64,000 bases of DNA from Microbacterium ulmi (lineage in GTDB: Bacteria > Actinomycetota > Actinomycetes > Actinomycetales > Microbacteriaceae), in contig NZ_JAAOZF010000001.1 in the NCBI RefSeq assembly GCF_011759705.1, positions 2,252,146 to 2,316,145 of the forward strand, given 5' to 3'. Positions 16,347 to 25,497 of this stretch are shown piece after piece. The notes beneath the pieces are model-generated. The model was not told where the DNA came from. It worked only from the letters and a program-made list of their open reading frames with translations, and did not search any database. The number at the start of each line of letters is the position of its first letter. The first letter of the stretch is position 1. The position numbers and the translations under genes are program-made.

Positions 16347-18437
16347 TCACACGAGGAGCTGGTGCCGCGCGAGGTCGCGGTAGAGGGGCGTCGAGTCGAC
16401 GAGCTCGGAGTGCGTTCCCTGACCGACGACGCGGCCGTGGTCCATCACGACGATGTGGTCGCTGTCGACGACGGTCGAGAGGCGGTGCGCGATGACGATG
16501 AGGGTCCGTCCGGCCGAGACGGCGTCGATCGCGTCGCGCATGCGCTGCTCGTTGAGTCCGTCGAGCGACGAGGTCGACTCGTCGAGGAGCAGGATCGGGG
16601 GAGCGGCGAGCAGCGCCCGTGCGATCGCGAGGCGCTGGCGCTCACCGCCGGAGAGCATGACGCCGGCCTCGCCCACGGGGGCGTCGACGCCGAGCGGGTT
16701 GCGCTCCAGCACCTCGCCGAGGTTCACGGCTCGCAGCACGCGCTCGCAGTCGGCGTCGGTCGCGTCGGGGGAGGCGAGCCGCAGGTTGTCGGCGATCGTG
16801 CCGGCGAGGGTCGGGGCATCCTGTTCGACGTACCCCAGCTGCGCGCGCAGCGCACCGCGGTCGAGGGTGCGCACGTCGACCCCGTCGAGGAGGATCGCTC
16901 CCTCCGTCGGGTCGTAGAACCGCTCGATCAGCGCGAGCGTCGTGCTCTTGCCCGCACCCGACGGGCCGACCAGCGCGACGCGGGCGCCGCGCGGCACGCG
17001 GAAGGAGACGCCCCGCAGAACGTCGCCGTCGGCGTTCGCCTCGGCGGCGGCATCCGGGTCGTCGCCGTCGGGTGCCCCCGGCAGCGTCACTGTCGAGGTG
17101 TCGACGTGCGCGCTCTCGAGCACCGCGATGGCCTCGGTCTCGGCGCTGGCGCGGGCCTCGACGACGGCCTCGGGGTAGCGGAAGCGCACGTCGCGGAACT
17201 CGATCGCGGATGCGCGGCCCGCTCGGGCCGGACGCGGGGCCGCGGCATCCCGCTCGACCGGGGCATCCGGGGCGGGAACGTCGAGCTGTCCGGATGCCGC
17301 GTGCTCCTGCCCGGATCGGGCGGCGCCCGACGCCGAGGCGAGGGCGCCGGACGCCGGGGCGAGGGCATCGGATGCCGGGGCCCCGTCCGCAGTCGCGATC
17401 CGCGCCGCGATCGCGGCATCCTCCTGGTCCTCGGTCGGCAGGTCGAGCACTTCCTGGATGCGCCCGAGCGCGCCGAGCGCCTGGTTCACGGACGTGATCG
17501 CGCCGAAGAACGAGCCGAGCGGGCCGATGAGCATGAACAGGAACATCACGAACGTGACGAGCGCGGCGACGGAGATCGCGCCGGACGCGACGCGGAACCC
17601 GCCCAGGCCCAGCACGACCAGCAGCGAGACCTGCAGCGCGATGCCCGCGACCGGCACGATGAGCGCCGAGACCTTCGCGATCCGGACGCCGACGTCGTAG
17701 ACGTCGGTCGCAAGCCCCGTGATGGCGTCCGCCTCGCGGTCCGTCGCGCCGGAGGCGCGGACCGTCCGGATCGACCCGACCGCCCGCTCGACGCCCGAAG
17801 CGAGCTCGCCCACCTTCTCCTGCTGCTCGCTCGTCGCCTTGCGGATGCGGCCGCTCAGCAGGCCTACCCCGGCGACGGACAGGCCGATGACGCCGACGAT
17901 CGACAGGAGCAGCAGAGGGTCGATGATCGCCATGCCGATGACGGCCCCGACGAGGATCAGGCTGTTGCCGACGGCGTCGGCGAGTCCCTGCGTCAGCACG
18001 GCGTACAGGAGGGTCGTGTCCGTGCCGACGCGCGACACGAGATCGCCCGTGCGGCGCGCGTCGAACTCGCTGATCGGCAGGTGCAGGATGCGGCCGATGA
18101 GCTTGCGCCGCGACGAGTAGACGACCGCCGTGCCCGTGCGCTGCAGCAGGTAGTGCTGGTAGCCGGAGATGAGGGATGCCACGACGACGAGTCCGACGAC
18201 GGCCCAGACGAGCGTGCCCAGGGCCTGGTCGTTCTGCACGCGCTCGACGACCTGGCCGACGATGAGGGGCTGCGCAAGCGTCGCGCCTGCCCCGAGGATG
18301 CTCAGGACCGCGACCACGAGGAGCACGCGCGTGTGCTCCAAGAGGAACGGCAGCAGCTGTCTGAGACTCGCGCGGGGACCCTCGTCGGGCGTGCGGCGGC
18401 GGCCTCGTGAGCGCGCGGGAGCTGAGGTTGCGGACAT
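16347..18437 (-). CDS. ABC exporter (fused membrane and ATPase domains), MsbA/LmrA-like
   Basis: Type-IV ABC exporter half-transporter of 696 residues, probably working as a dimer to extrude drugs or lipids. Six membrane helices span about 35-330. The ATPase has Walker A GPSGAGKST (491-499), signature LSGGERQR and Walker B ILLLDE. Two insertions are odd: an Ala/Pro/Gly/Ser-rich linker of about 75 residues (336-410), and a 50-residue acidic insert (423-472) between the first strand of the ATPase (AIEFRDVRFRYP) and VLRGVSF. The ATG at 18437 is chosen over an upstream frame. It lies 29 bp downstream of a small HTH gene, likely its repressor. Confidence 0.9.
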   Translation of the reverse strand: MSATSAPARSRGRRRTPDEGPRASLRQLLPFLLEHTRVLLVVAVLSILGAGATLAQPLIVGQVVERVQNDQALGTLVWAVVGLVVVASLISGYQHYLLQRTGTAVVYSSRRKLIGRILHLPISEFDARRTGDLVSRVGTDTTLLYAVLTQGLADAVGNSLILVGAVIGMAIIDPLLLLSIVGVIGLSVAGVGLLSGRIRKATSEQQEKVGELASGVERAVGSIRTVRASGATDREADAITGLATDVYDVGVRIAKVSALIVPVAGIALQVSLLVVLGLGGFRVASGAISVAALVTFVMFLFMLIGPLGSFFGAITSVNQALGALGRIQEVLDLPTEDQEDAAIAARIATADGAPASDALAPASGALASASGAARSGQEHAASGQLDVPAPDAPVERDAAAPRPARAGRASAIEFRDVRFRYPEAVVEARASAETEAIAVLESAHVDTSTVTLPGAPDGDDPDAAAEANADGDVLRGVSFRVPRGARVALVGPSGAGKSTTLALIERFYDPTEGAILLDGVDVRTLDRGALRAQLGYVEQDAPTLAGTIADNLRLASPDATDADCERVLRAVNLGEVLERNPLGVDAPVGEAGVMLSGGERQRLAIARALLAAPPILLLDESTSSLDGLNEQRMRDAIDAVSAGRTLIVIAHRLSTVVDSDHIVVMDHGRVVGQGTHSELVDSTPLYRDLARHQLLV

Positions 18438-18466
18438 GGGGATACCTGCTTCGTCCGGGAGTGGGG

Positions 18467-18682
18467 TTACGTTCGACCGTACTTCTTGTGGACGGCCTGA
18501 CGGGACACGCCGAGGGCGGCGGCGATCGCCTGCCACGAGTAGCCGAGGTTGCGGGCGCGTCGCACCTGCACCTCCTCCGCTCGGGCGAGCTCGCGCCGCA
18601 CGCCGGCGAGGCGGTGCAGCTCGGCGATCGGCTCGCGCTCGCCGGCGGCGCCGATCAGCGTGCTGAGGGCGTCTCCGCTCAT
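18467..18682 (-). CDS. Small HTH regulator of the adjacent ABC exporter
   Basis: A 71-residue protein with an alpha-helical N-terminus (IAELHRLAGVRRELARAEEV) and a C-terminal helix-turn-helix, LGYSWQAIAAALGVSRQAVH. Small HTH proteins of this kind often precede MDR-type ABC exporters and repress them (family knowledge). The ATG at 18682 gives a complete domain. Two identical palindromes (GTCAAC-N4-GTTGAC) stand directly upstream and overlap its promoter, so autoregulation is likely. The exporter gene follows after 29 bp, indicating one transcript. Confidence 0.82.
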   Translation of the reverse strand: MSGDALSTLIGAAGEREPIAELHRLAGVRRELARAEEVQVRRARNLGYSWQAIAAALGVSRQAVHKKYGRT

Positions 18683-18721
18683 CGTCGTGTCCTTCCGGAT
18701 GCCGCGGCTCGCGGCATCCGT

Positions 18722-18765
18722 GTCAACGATAGTTGACGAGATCGCGGTCGTCAACTCAGGTTGAC
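18722..18765. promoter_or_regulatory. Twin operators GTCAAC-N4-GTTGAC with divergent promoters
   Basis: Two identical 16-bp palindromes at 18722-18737 and 18750-18765, centres 28 bp apart. On the minus strand TTGACG (-35), a 17-bp spacer and TATCGT (-10) lie inside the pair, so a bound protein would block the HTH-exporter promoter. The same region is about 50 bp upstream of the plus-strand ABC operon, which may be co-regulated. Confidence 0.7.
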
Positions 18766-18797
18766 AGGTGCCTCTGGGGGATGTCTTGACCCGCCGG

Positions 18798-18803
18798 TAG
18801 GGT
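18798..18803 (+). promoter_or_regulatory. -10 element TAGGGT of leaderless ABC ATPase gene
   Basis: TAGGGT ends 6 nt before the GTG at 18810. There is no ribosome site, consistent with a leaderless message. Confidence 0.6.
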
Positions 18804-18809
18804 GGATCG

Positions 18810-19751
18810 GTGCCCGCACCCGTGATCGACGCCAAGAACCTCGTGAAGGCCTACAGGGTCAAAGGGCGGCCCGACTTCGTCGCGGTCGACGGGCTCTCGT
18901 TCGAGGTCGCGCCAGGAGAGTCGTTCGGCCTTCTCGGCCCCAACGGCGCGGGCAAGTCCACGACGATGAAGATGATCGGCGCGGTCTCGTCGCGCACGGC
19001 GGGCGAGCTGTCGATCCTCGGCCTCGACCCCGACCGCCACGGCCCCGAGATCCGCTCGCGCCTGGGCGTCGTGCCGCAGCAGGACAACCTCGACGGCGAG
19101 CTCAACGCGCGCGAGAACCTCTACATCTACGGCCGCTACTTCGGCCTGCCCGGCAGGGTGTGCCATCAGAAGGCCGACGAGCTGCTCGCCTTCGCGCAGC
19201 TCGAGGAGAAGGCCAAGAGCAAGGTCGACCAGCTCTCGGGCGGCATGAAGCGCCGCCTCACGATCGCGCGCGGGCTCATCAACGACCCCCGCATCCTCCT
19301 GCTCGACGAGCCCACGACGGGCCTCGACCCGCAGGCGCGGCACGTCCTGTGGGACCGGCTGTTCCGTCTCAAAGAGCGCGGCACGACGCTCGTGCTCACG
19401 ACGCACTACATGGATGAGGCCGAGCAGCTGTGCGACCGGCTCGTCGTCGTCGACAAGGGCCGCATCATGGCGGAGGGCACCCCGTCATCCCTCATCCGCG
19501 AGCACTCGAGCCGCGAGGTGCTCGAGGTGCGGTTCGGGTCCGACCGCAATCAGCAGGTCGCCCCGCGTCTGGAGGGGCTCGGCGATCGCGTCGAGGTGCT
19601 GCCCGACCGCATCCTCGTCTACACCGAGAACGGCGAGGCGGCGCTCGAGCGCATCACCGCGGGCGGGCTCCAGCCCATCACGTCGCTCGTGCGCCGGTCG
19701 TCACTCGAAGACGTCTTCCTGCGCCTGACGGGAAGGTCGCTCATCGAATGA
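18810..19751 (+). CDS. ABC-2 type exporter ATP-binding subunit (DrrA/NodI-like)
   Basis: A 313-residue ATPase for an ABC-2 exporter. Walker A is GPNGAGKST (about 50-58), the signature is LSGGMKRRL (the GMKRR form typical of DrrA/NodI), Walker B is ILLLDEPTTGLDPQ, and a C-terminal regulatory extension follows (EVLEVRFGSD to LEDVFLRLTGRSL). GTG start, probably leaderless. It overlaps the first permease gene as ATGA. Two different permeases follow, so this ATPase homodimer likely pairs with a permease heterodimer. The substrate (drug, lipid or polyketide) is unknown. Confidence 0.92.
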   Translation: MPAPVIDAKNLVKAYRVKGRPDFVAVDGLSFEVAPGESFGLLGPNGAGKSTTMKMIGAVSSRTAGELSILGLDPDRHGPEIRSRLGVVPQQDNLDGELNARENLYIYGRYFGLPGRVCHQKADELLAFAQLEEKAKSKVDQLSGGMKRRLTIARGLINDPRILLLDEPTTGLDPQARHVLWDRLFRLKERGTTLVLTTHYMDEAEQLCDRLVVVDKGRIMAEGTPSSLIREHSSREVLEVRFGSDRNQQVAPRLEGLGDRVEVLPDRILVYTENGEAALERITAGGLQPITSLVRRSSLEDVFLRLTGRSLIE

Positions 19752-20659
19752 GCCCCGTACGCCCAGGAGAGGGGATGCCTCGGGGCGAGGCATCCGCGAC
19801 GGCGACGCATCCGACGCTCGACGAGCTGCGCGCCGAGGCGATGGAGTGGGGGCGCAGACCCCGCGCCCGCGGCACGTGGTACGTCACGGAGCACATGGTG
19901 CGCGCGATGCGGGCCTACGGCTGGACGATCATCGTCGGGGCCTTCGGCCAGCCCGTCCTGTACCTCCTCGGCCTCGCGGTCGGGCTCGCGGCGCTCATCC
20001 AGCTGCCGGTCGACGACGGCGGCCAGCAGGTTCCGTACCTCGTGTTCGTCGCCCCGGCTCTGCTCATGACGTCGACGATCGCCGTCGCGTCCGAGGAGTT
20101 CACCTACCCCGTCATGGCGGGCTTCAAGTGGCGTCGGTACTTCTACGGCTTCAGCGCCTCGCCGCTGTCGTCCGGACAGATCGCCAACGGCGTCGTCGCG
20201 GGCGCCGCGGCGCGCATGGGCGTCACCGCGGTGCTGTACTTCCTGTTCATCCTGCTCTTCTTCTCGTGGCTGCATCCGGGCGTGACGTCGCCCGCGACGG
20301 CGTGGATCGCGGTCCCGCTCGGGCTGCTCGTCGGGATGTCGTTCGGCATCCCGCTCATGGCCTACGCCGCCTCGATCGAAGACGACAAGGGCCAGTTCGC
20401 GCTCGTGCAGCGGTTCGTCTTCATGCCGATGTTCCTCTTCTCCGGCACGTTCTACCCGCTCGCGACGCTGCCCGTGTGGCTGCAGTGGATCGGCTGGATC
20501 TCGCCGCTGTGGCACGCGAGCGAGCTCGGCCGCGTCGTGATGTACGGCAAGCCCGTCGAGCCCATGCTCATCGCGGTGCACGTCGCCTACCTCCTGGTCC
20601 TCGCGATCGGCGGCATGATCCTGGCACGCAGGCAGTTCGAGCGGAGGCTCGCGACATGA
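19748..20659 (+). CDS. ABC-2 type permease, subunit 1
   Basis: A 303-residue permease of the NodJ/DrrB type. A cytoplasmic N-terminus of about 55 residues is followed by six hydrophobic segments, including WTIIVGAFGQPVLYLLGLAV, AAARMGVTAVLYFLFILLFF and the family motif MFLFSGTFYPLATLP. The ATG overlaps the ATPase stop (ATGA), and its own stop overlaps the next start in the same way. It forms an exporter with the flanking ATPase and second permease. Confidence 0.88.
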   Translation: MSPVRPGEGMPRGEASATATHPTLDELRAEAMEWGRRPRARGTWYVTEHMVRAMRAYGWTIIVGAFGQPVLYLLGLAVGLAALIQLPVDDGGQQVPYLVFVAPALLMTSTIAVASEEFTYPVMAGFKWRRYFYGFSASPLSSGQIANGVVAGAAARMGVTAVLYFLFILLFFSWLHPGVTSPATAWIAVPLGLLVGMSFGIPLMAYAASIEDDKGQFALVQRFVFMPMFLFSGTFYPLATLPVWLQWIGWISPLWHASELGRVVMYGKPVEPMLIAVHVAYLLVLAIGGMILARRQFERRLAT

Positions 20660-21483
20660 CCGCCGTGAGCGAGTCGACCGGAGCTCCCGTGCGCCGCGGG
20701 GGCGTACGAGCCCTGTGGGCGGGCAATCCGCAGGCCGTCGTGGAGCGCGGCCTCGTCGCGGCGCGCTCGTCGAGCTGGGTCGTCGTGCTGTCGGGGTTCT
20801 TCGAGCCCGTCTTCTACCTCGCCTCGATGGGACTCGGGCTCGGCGCGCTCATCGGCGACGTGCAGACCTCGGGCGGCCTCGACGTGCCCTACTCGGCGTT
20901 CATCGCACCTGCGCTGCTGGCCGTGTCGGCCATGAACGGCGCGATCTACGACTCGACGTGGAACGTGTTCTTCAAGCTCAACTACGGCAAGCTCTACGAG
21001 GGCATGCTCGCGACATCCCTCGGTCCTCTCGACGTCGCGCTCGGCGAGATCATGTACGCGCTCCTGCGCGGGCTCCTCTATGCGACGGGTTTCATGGTCA
21101 TCATGCAGGTGCTGGGCCTCAACCTCGCGTGGACGGCGATCCTCGCGCTGCCCGCCGTCCTCCTCATCGCCTTCGGCTTCGCGAGCCTCGGCATGGCTGT
21201 CACGAGCTACATGAAGACGTTCCAGCAGATGGACTGGATCAACATCGTGCTGCTTCCGATGTTCCTGTTCTCGGCGACGCTCTACCCCATCGACATCTAC
21301 CCGCAGTGGGTGCAGGGCGTCATCCAGGCCTTCCCGCTGTGGCACGGCGTCGAGCTCGTCCGCGGGTTCACGACGGGATCGCTGAGCCTCGCCATGTGGG
21401 GGCACGTCCTGTACTACGTCGTCATGATCGCGGTCGGGCTCGTCTTCACGACGAAGCGCCTGCGCGCGCTGTTCCTCGACTGA
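20656..21483 (+). CDS. ABC-2 type permease, subunit 2
   Basis: A 275-residue second NodJ/DrrB-type permease, similar in layout to subunit 1 but clearly diverged. About 40 cytoplasmic residues come first, then six hydrophobic segments and the conserved MFLFSATLYPIDIYP block matching MFLFSGTFYPLATLP in its partner. The tandem arrangement suggests an old duplication. The stop is followed 35 bp later by a strong hairpin. Confidence 0.88.
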   Translation: MTAVSESTGAPVRRGGVRALWAGNPQAVVERGLVAARSSSWVVVLSGFFEPVFYLASMGLGLGALIGDVQTSGGLDVPYSAFIAPALLAVSAMNGAIYDSTWNVFFKLNYGKLYEGMLATSLGPLDVALGEIMYALLRGLLYATGFMVIMQVLGLNLAWTAILALPAVLLIAFGFASLGMAVTSYMKTFQQMDWINIVLLPMFLFSATLYPIDIYPQWVQGVIQAFPLWHGVELVRGFTTGSLSLAMWGHVLYYVVMIAVGLVFTTKRLRALFLD

Positions 21484-21517
21484 GGTCTTCCCGCGCCGCG
21501 CCGGCGTCCTGGACGAC

Positions 21518-21549
21518 GGATGCCCCGAGGCCGCAGCCCCGGGGCATCC
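21518..21549. terminator. Bidirectional hairpin between convergent ABC and MHS genes
   Basis: Arms GGATGCCCCG and CGGGGCATCC (10 bp, perfect) around a 12-nt loop, midway between convergent stops. It is built from a head-to-head pair of the common heptamer. Confidence 0.75.
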
Positions 21550-21567
21550 GCCCGTCACGCGGAAGAC

Positions 21568-23022
21568 CTACAGCGATCCGGTGACCCCGATGCCGATGTT
21601 CGTCTCGTACTCGACGTCCTTCGTCTCCTTCGACAGGAGCAGCGCGATCAGCGTCAGCACACCCGCACCCGACAGGTAGACCCCGACGAGCCAGGGCGAT
21701 CCGCCGGCCGCCGCCCACAGCGCGACCGCGACGATCGGCGCGAGCGCCGCGCCGAGGATCGACGACACGTTGTACGAGATCGCCGAGCCCGTGTAGCGCA
21801 CGTTCGTCGGGAACAGCTCCGGCAGCAGCGCCCCCATGGGGCCGAACGTCGCGCCCATCAGCGTGAAGCCGAAGATGAGGCACGCCTGCACGAGCGCGCC
21901 CGTGAACTTCGGGTCGGCCTGCGGCAGCAGGAACACGTTGAACAGCAGGCCGAACGCGATGATGCCGACCGTCACCCAGATGAGCAGCTTCTTGCGTCCG
22001 ACGGCGTCCGCGACGGGCCCGGACAGGAGCGTGAAGATGCCGAAGAAGACGACCCCGATGATCTGCATGATGACGAAGTCCGTGTAGCCGAAGCCGAGAC
22101 CGGGAACGTATGTCGCCGGGTCGAACGCGGTTCCGGCGGCTTCGGCGGCGGCCTGCGCGGCATCCGTCGTCGCCTTCGTGCCGTACGACAGCGTGAAGCT
22201 CGTCATGAGGTAGAAGAGCACGTACGTCGCGAGCATGATGAACGTGCCCAGGATGAGGTGCCACCAGTGGTGGCGGATGACCGAGCCCAGCGGGAACTTG
22301 CGGATCGCACCGGTCTTCTCGGCCTTGGCGAACGTCTCGGACTCGACGAGGCGCAGACGCACCCACAGGCCGATGATCACCATGACCGCCGAGAACAGGA
22401 ACGGCACGCGCCAGCCCCACGACAGGAACTCGGCGGAGCGCTGCGCCCCGCCGTCGGGGTGGGGGAGCGCGAAGTTGATCACGAGGAAGACCGTGTTGGC
22501 GATGATGAAGCCGATCGGCGCACCCAGCTGCGGGAAGGTGCCGTACCAGGCGCGCTTGCCCTTCGGAGCGTTCTCCGTGGCCACGAGCGCCGCGCCCGAC
22601 CACTCGCCGCCGAGCGCGAAGCCCTGCGCGAGCCGGAGGACGAGCAGCAGGAACGCCGCCCACCATCCGATCTCGTTGAAGGTCGGCAGCAGGCCGATGA
22701 GGAAGGTCGCGACGCCCATCGTGAGGAGGGATGCCACGAGCGTGGCCTTGCGGCCGAAGCGGTCGCCGAAGTGGCCGAAGACGATCGCGCCGATGGGACG
22801 GGCGACCATCGCCGCGCCGAACACGGCGAACGACGACAGCAGGGCGGTCGTGTCGTTGCCTGTGGGGAAGAAGAGGATCGGGAAGACGAGCACGGCGGCC
22901 GTGGCGTACACGTAGAAGTCGTAGAACTCGATCGTCGTGCCGATGAGGCTCGCGAGGATGACGCGCGAGCGCGGGTTCGCGGGGGCCGTTGCGGGGGCGG
23001 ACGCGATGATGGTGCTGGACAT
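21568..23022 (-). CDS. MHS-family (MFS) proton symporter
   Basis: A 484-residue major-facilitator transporter of the metabolite:H+ symporter group (ProP, KgtP, ShiA relatives). Features are GTTIEFYDFYVYATAAVL in helix 1, GHFGDRFGRKATLV in loop 2-3, LALGGEWSG-like FALGGEWSGAAL in helix 4, and twelve hydrophobic segments overall. Substrates in this family are osmolytes or organic acids; I cannot choose. The start is set at ATG 23022; a TTG 21 bp upstream is possible. No clear ribosome site precedes either. It is a single gene with its own terminator. Confidence 0.87.
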   Translation of the reverse strand: MSSTIIASAPATAPANPRSRVILASLIGTTIEFYDFYVYATAAVLVFPILFFPTGNDTTALLSSFAVFGAAMVARPIGAIVFGHFGDRFGRKATLVASLLTMGVATFLIGLLPTFNEIGWWAAFLLLVLRLAQGFALGGEWSGAALVATENAPKGKRAWYGTFPQLGAPIGFIIANTVFLVINFALPHPDGGAQRSAEFLSWGWRVPFLFSAVMVIIGLWVRLRLVESETFAKAEKTGAIRKFPLGSVIRHHWWHLILGTFIMLATYVLFYLMTSFTLSYGTKATTDAAQAAAEAAGTAFDPATYVPGLGFGYTDFVIMQIIGVVFFGIFTLLSGPVADAVGRKKLLIWVTVGIIAFGLLFNVFLLPQADPKFTGALVQACLIFGFTLMGATFGPMGALLPELFPTNVRYTGSAISYNVSSILGAALAPIVAVALWAAAGGSPWLVGVYLSGAGVLTLIALLLSKETKDVEYETNIGIGVTGSL

Positions 23023-23292
23023 TGAGGAACCTGTCGAATGCAAGACGGAGGGGTCCTCTTGGGACGTGCCGGCGACGGTCGCTCAGGCACAGGGGTGGCG
23101 CGCGGGGCGGCTCGATCCGGGGATCGCCGGGGCGTCGACGGAGTCGCCGACGCACGAACGCTCATCCTAGTCCGGGCTGATCGCGCCCCCGAGGGGTCGC
23201 ACGTGCGAAGACGGATGCCGTGCGGCCGACGGCGGTGATCGTGCGACGAGCGGTCGAGCGAGCGCAGGGCCGCGGGCGCAGCGCCCGTCGCG
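23023..23292. other. Intergenic region, 270 bp
   Basis: Upstream of the MHS transporter and downstream of a small membrane-protein gene, both on the minus strand. A minus-strand TAGGAT (23164-23169) could be a -10, giving a leader of about 140 nt. I see no ORF or strong structure. Confidence 0.3.
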
Positions 23293-23646
23293 TCAGCGCC
23301 AGATGACCGCGATCCCCGCGTTGAGGAGGGTCAGGATGCCGATGCCCCAGAAGATGACGGGGGAGAGCGTGCCCGTCTTGCGCTGACGCGAGGAGCCGAT
23401 GCCGAGGAGGGCGCCGATCACGAGCAGCACGACGAGCTTGACGCCGATCTTGAGGTAGTTCGGCTCGTACGAGATTCCCCACGGCGCCGCGAGGGCGAGG
23501 CCCGTCAGGGCGGCGATCGTCATCCCGAGGCTCATGAGGCGCGTCACGCGGACGCGCCGCGCAGACGCTTCGACGAGCCATGCCCCGAACAGCACCGCGA
23601 ACCCGATGATGTGCAGGTAGACGACGACGCTCCGAAGGATCTCCAT
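23293..23646 (-). CDS. Small four-helix membrane protein
   Basis: A 117-residue hydrophobic protein with four predicted helices: VVVYLHIIGFAVLFGAWLV, LMSLGMTIAALTGLALAA, IGVKLVVLLVIGALLGI and IFWGIGILTLLNAGIAVIW. Function unknown. It lies 82 bp downstream of ribH but probably has its own promoter: TACGCT (minus strand, 23654-23659) ends 7 nt before the ATG, fitting a leaderless message. A role in flavin transport is conceivable from position only; I would not name it so. Confidence 0.75.
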   Translation of the reverse strand: MEILRSVVVYLHIIGFAVLFGAWLVEASARRVRVTRLMSLGMTIAALTGLALAAPWGISYEPNYLKIGVKLVVLLVIGALLGIGSSRQRKTGTLSPVIFWGIGILTLLNAGIAVIWR

Positions 23647-23728
23647 GTGGCTCAGCGTACCTTGCGGACTACTGAAGGTCGACGCCCCGCGCGGTGGACC
23701 GCGCCGGAGCGATCAGTCACCTCGTGGG

Positions 23729-24220
23729 TCAGTCCCGCGGCGGCGCCGTCCGACGAAGATCGCGCAGCACGAGCGCCGTGCGCAGTGCCGCTTCGGCCGC
23801 CTCGGCGCCCTTGTCCTCCTGCGAGCCTTCGAGACCTGCGCGGTCCAGGCCCTGCTGTTCGTCGTCGAGGGTCAGCAGGCCGAACCCGACCGGCTTGCCG
23901 GTGTCGAGCGCGACGCGCGTGAGCCCGTCGGTCGCCGACGCCGAGACGTACTCGAAGTGCGGCGTCCCGCCGCGGATGATGACGCCGAGCGCCACGACGG
24001 CGTCGGCCCCGGCATCCAGCGCCGCCTTGCTCACGATCGGCAGCTCGAACGAGCCGGGAACGCGCACGAGCCTCCACGTCGCGCCCGCGGCGTCGAGCAC
24101 GCGCCCGGCGCCCGCGATGAGCCCCTCGGTGATGACCTCGTGCCACGTGCCCGCGATGACGACGACGTCGAGCCCTGCGCCGTCGAGCCCGTCGGTGACG
24201 GGTGCGCCCTTGCCGCTCAC
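23729..24220 (-). CDS. ribH: 6,7-dimethyl-8-ribityllumazine synthase
   Basis: Condenses the RibA/RibD-derived pyrimidine with dihydroxybutanone phosphate to lumazine. 163 residues, the normal size for a subunit of the pentameric or icosahedral enzyme. Visible family blocks are [32 protein letters not shown] (with the catalytic His) and [16 protein letters not shown]. The GTG start overlaps the ribBA stop (GTGA). It is the last gene of the riboflavin operon. Confidence 0.95.
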   Translation of the reverse strand: MSGKGAPVTDGLDGAGLDVVVIAGTWHEVITEGLIAGAGRVLDAAGATWRLVRVPGSFELPIVSKAALDAGADAVVALGVIIRGGTPHFEYVSASATDGLTRVALDTGKPVGFGLLTLDDEQQGLDRAGLEGSQEDKGAEAAEAALRTALVLRDLRRTAPPRD

Positions 24221-25497
24221 GCGTCCGCCCTCTCGGTGACGCGTGAGAGGGCGTCGTCGAGCTGCTGTCCGTCGATGATGTGACCCATGCGCTCCGCCTT
24301 CGTCGCGAGGTACTGGTGGTTGTTGGGGCCGACGCCCACGAGCAGCGGGACCTGCTCGACGATGTCGAGGCCGAGTCCTCGCAGCTGCGACACCTTGTCG
24401 GTGTTGTTGGTGAGCAGGCGGATCTTCTCGACGCCGAGGTCGGCGAGGATGCCGGCGGCGGCCGCGTAGTCGCGCGCATCCGCGGGCAGTCCGAGCGCCA
24501 GGTTGGCGTCGACCGTGTCGAGGCCGCGCTCCTGCAGGCTGTAGGCGCGGAGCTTGTTGATGAGCCCGATGCCGCGCCCTTCGTGCCCGCGCATGTAGAT
24601 GACGACGCCGCCGTCCTCCTCGATCGCGTCGAGCGCCGCGTCCAGCTGCGGGCCGCACTCGCACTTGAGCGACCCGAACGCTTCGCCCGTGAGGCACTCG
24701 GAGTGCACGCGCACGAGCGGCGCGTCCTCCGTGAGGTCGCCCTTGACGACCGCGACGTGGTCCGTGCCGGTCACCCGGTCCTTGTACGCGAGGAAGCGGA
24801 AGTCGCCGTGCGACGTGGGCACGTTGGCCTCGGCCCTCAGGCTCACGCGGCGCCTGTGGGCGGCGTGGGACGCGGATGCCGCGACCGGCGCGGTCTCGTC
24901 GAGGTAGGCGACGATCTGTTCGATCGTGATGACGTGCACGCCGTCGCGCTCGCCGAGCTCGAGCAGGCCCGGCATCCGCATCATGGAGCCGTCCTCCGCG
25001 ACGACCTCGGCGATCGCTCCGACGGGCTTGAGGCCTGCCAGGCGCATGAGCTCGACCGCCGCCTCCGTGTGACCGCCCCGTTCGCGCACGCCTCCGTCGA
25101 CGGCGCGCAGCGGCAGGATGTGGCCTGGCCGGGTGACGCTCGCGGGCGTCGAGGCGGGATCGGCGAGCACGTTGAGCGTGTGCGCGCGATCGGATGCCGA
25201 GATCCCCGTCGACGCGCGGTCGGCGGCGTCGACGCTCACGGTGTAGGCCGTTCCCCTCGCGTCCTCGTTGAGGGCGACCATGGGGGGCAGGTCGAGCCGG
25301 TCGGCCCAGTCCGCGGGCATCGGCGCGCAGATGAAGCCGCTCGACCACCGCACGGTCCATGCGATCCACTCGGGTGTCGCGAGCTCGGCGGAGAGGATGA
25401 CGTCGCCTTCGTTCTCGCGGTTCTCATCGTCCGCGACGATGACGGGCCGGCCGGCGCGCAGCGCCTCCAGGGCCTCGGGGATCGTGGAAAGGCTCAT
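24217..25497 (-). CDS. ribBA: Bifunctional DHBP synthase / GTP cyclohydrolase II
   Basis: A 426-residue fusion supplying both riboflavin precursors. The N-terminal half is 3,4-dihydroxy-2-butanone-4-phosphate synthase ([10 protein letters not shown] acidic loop, [13 protein letters not shown]). The C-terminal half is GTP cyclohydrolase II with zinc ligands in [18 protein letters not shown] and the GTP site [12 protein letters not shown]. Both catalytic sets are intact. The ATG at 25497 overlaps the ribE stop by 4 bp, and the stop overlaps ribH. Expression should follow the operon FMN riboswitch. Confidence 0.96.
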   Translation of the reverse strand: MSLSTIPEALEALRAGRPVIVADDENRENEGDVILSAELATPEWIAWTVRWSSGFICAPMPADWADRLDLPPMVALNEDARGTAYTVSVDAADRASTGISASDRAHTLNVLADPASTPASVTRPGHILPLRAVDGGVRERGGHTEAAVELMRLAGLKPVGAIAEVVAEDGSMMRMPGLLELGERDGVHVITIEQIVAYLDETAPVAASASHAAHRRRVSLRAEANVPTSHGDFRFLAYKDRVTGTDHVAVVKGDLTEDAPLVRVHSECLTGEAFGSLKCECGPQLDAALDAIEEDGGVVIYMRGHEGRGIGLINKLRAYSLQERGLDTVDANLALGLPADARDYAAAAGILADLGVEKIRLLTNNTDKVSQLRGLGLDIVEQVPLLVGVGPNNHQYLATKAERMGHIIDGQQLDDALSRVTERADA

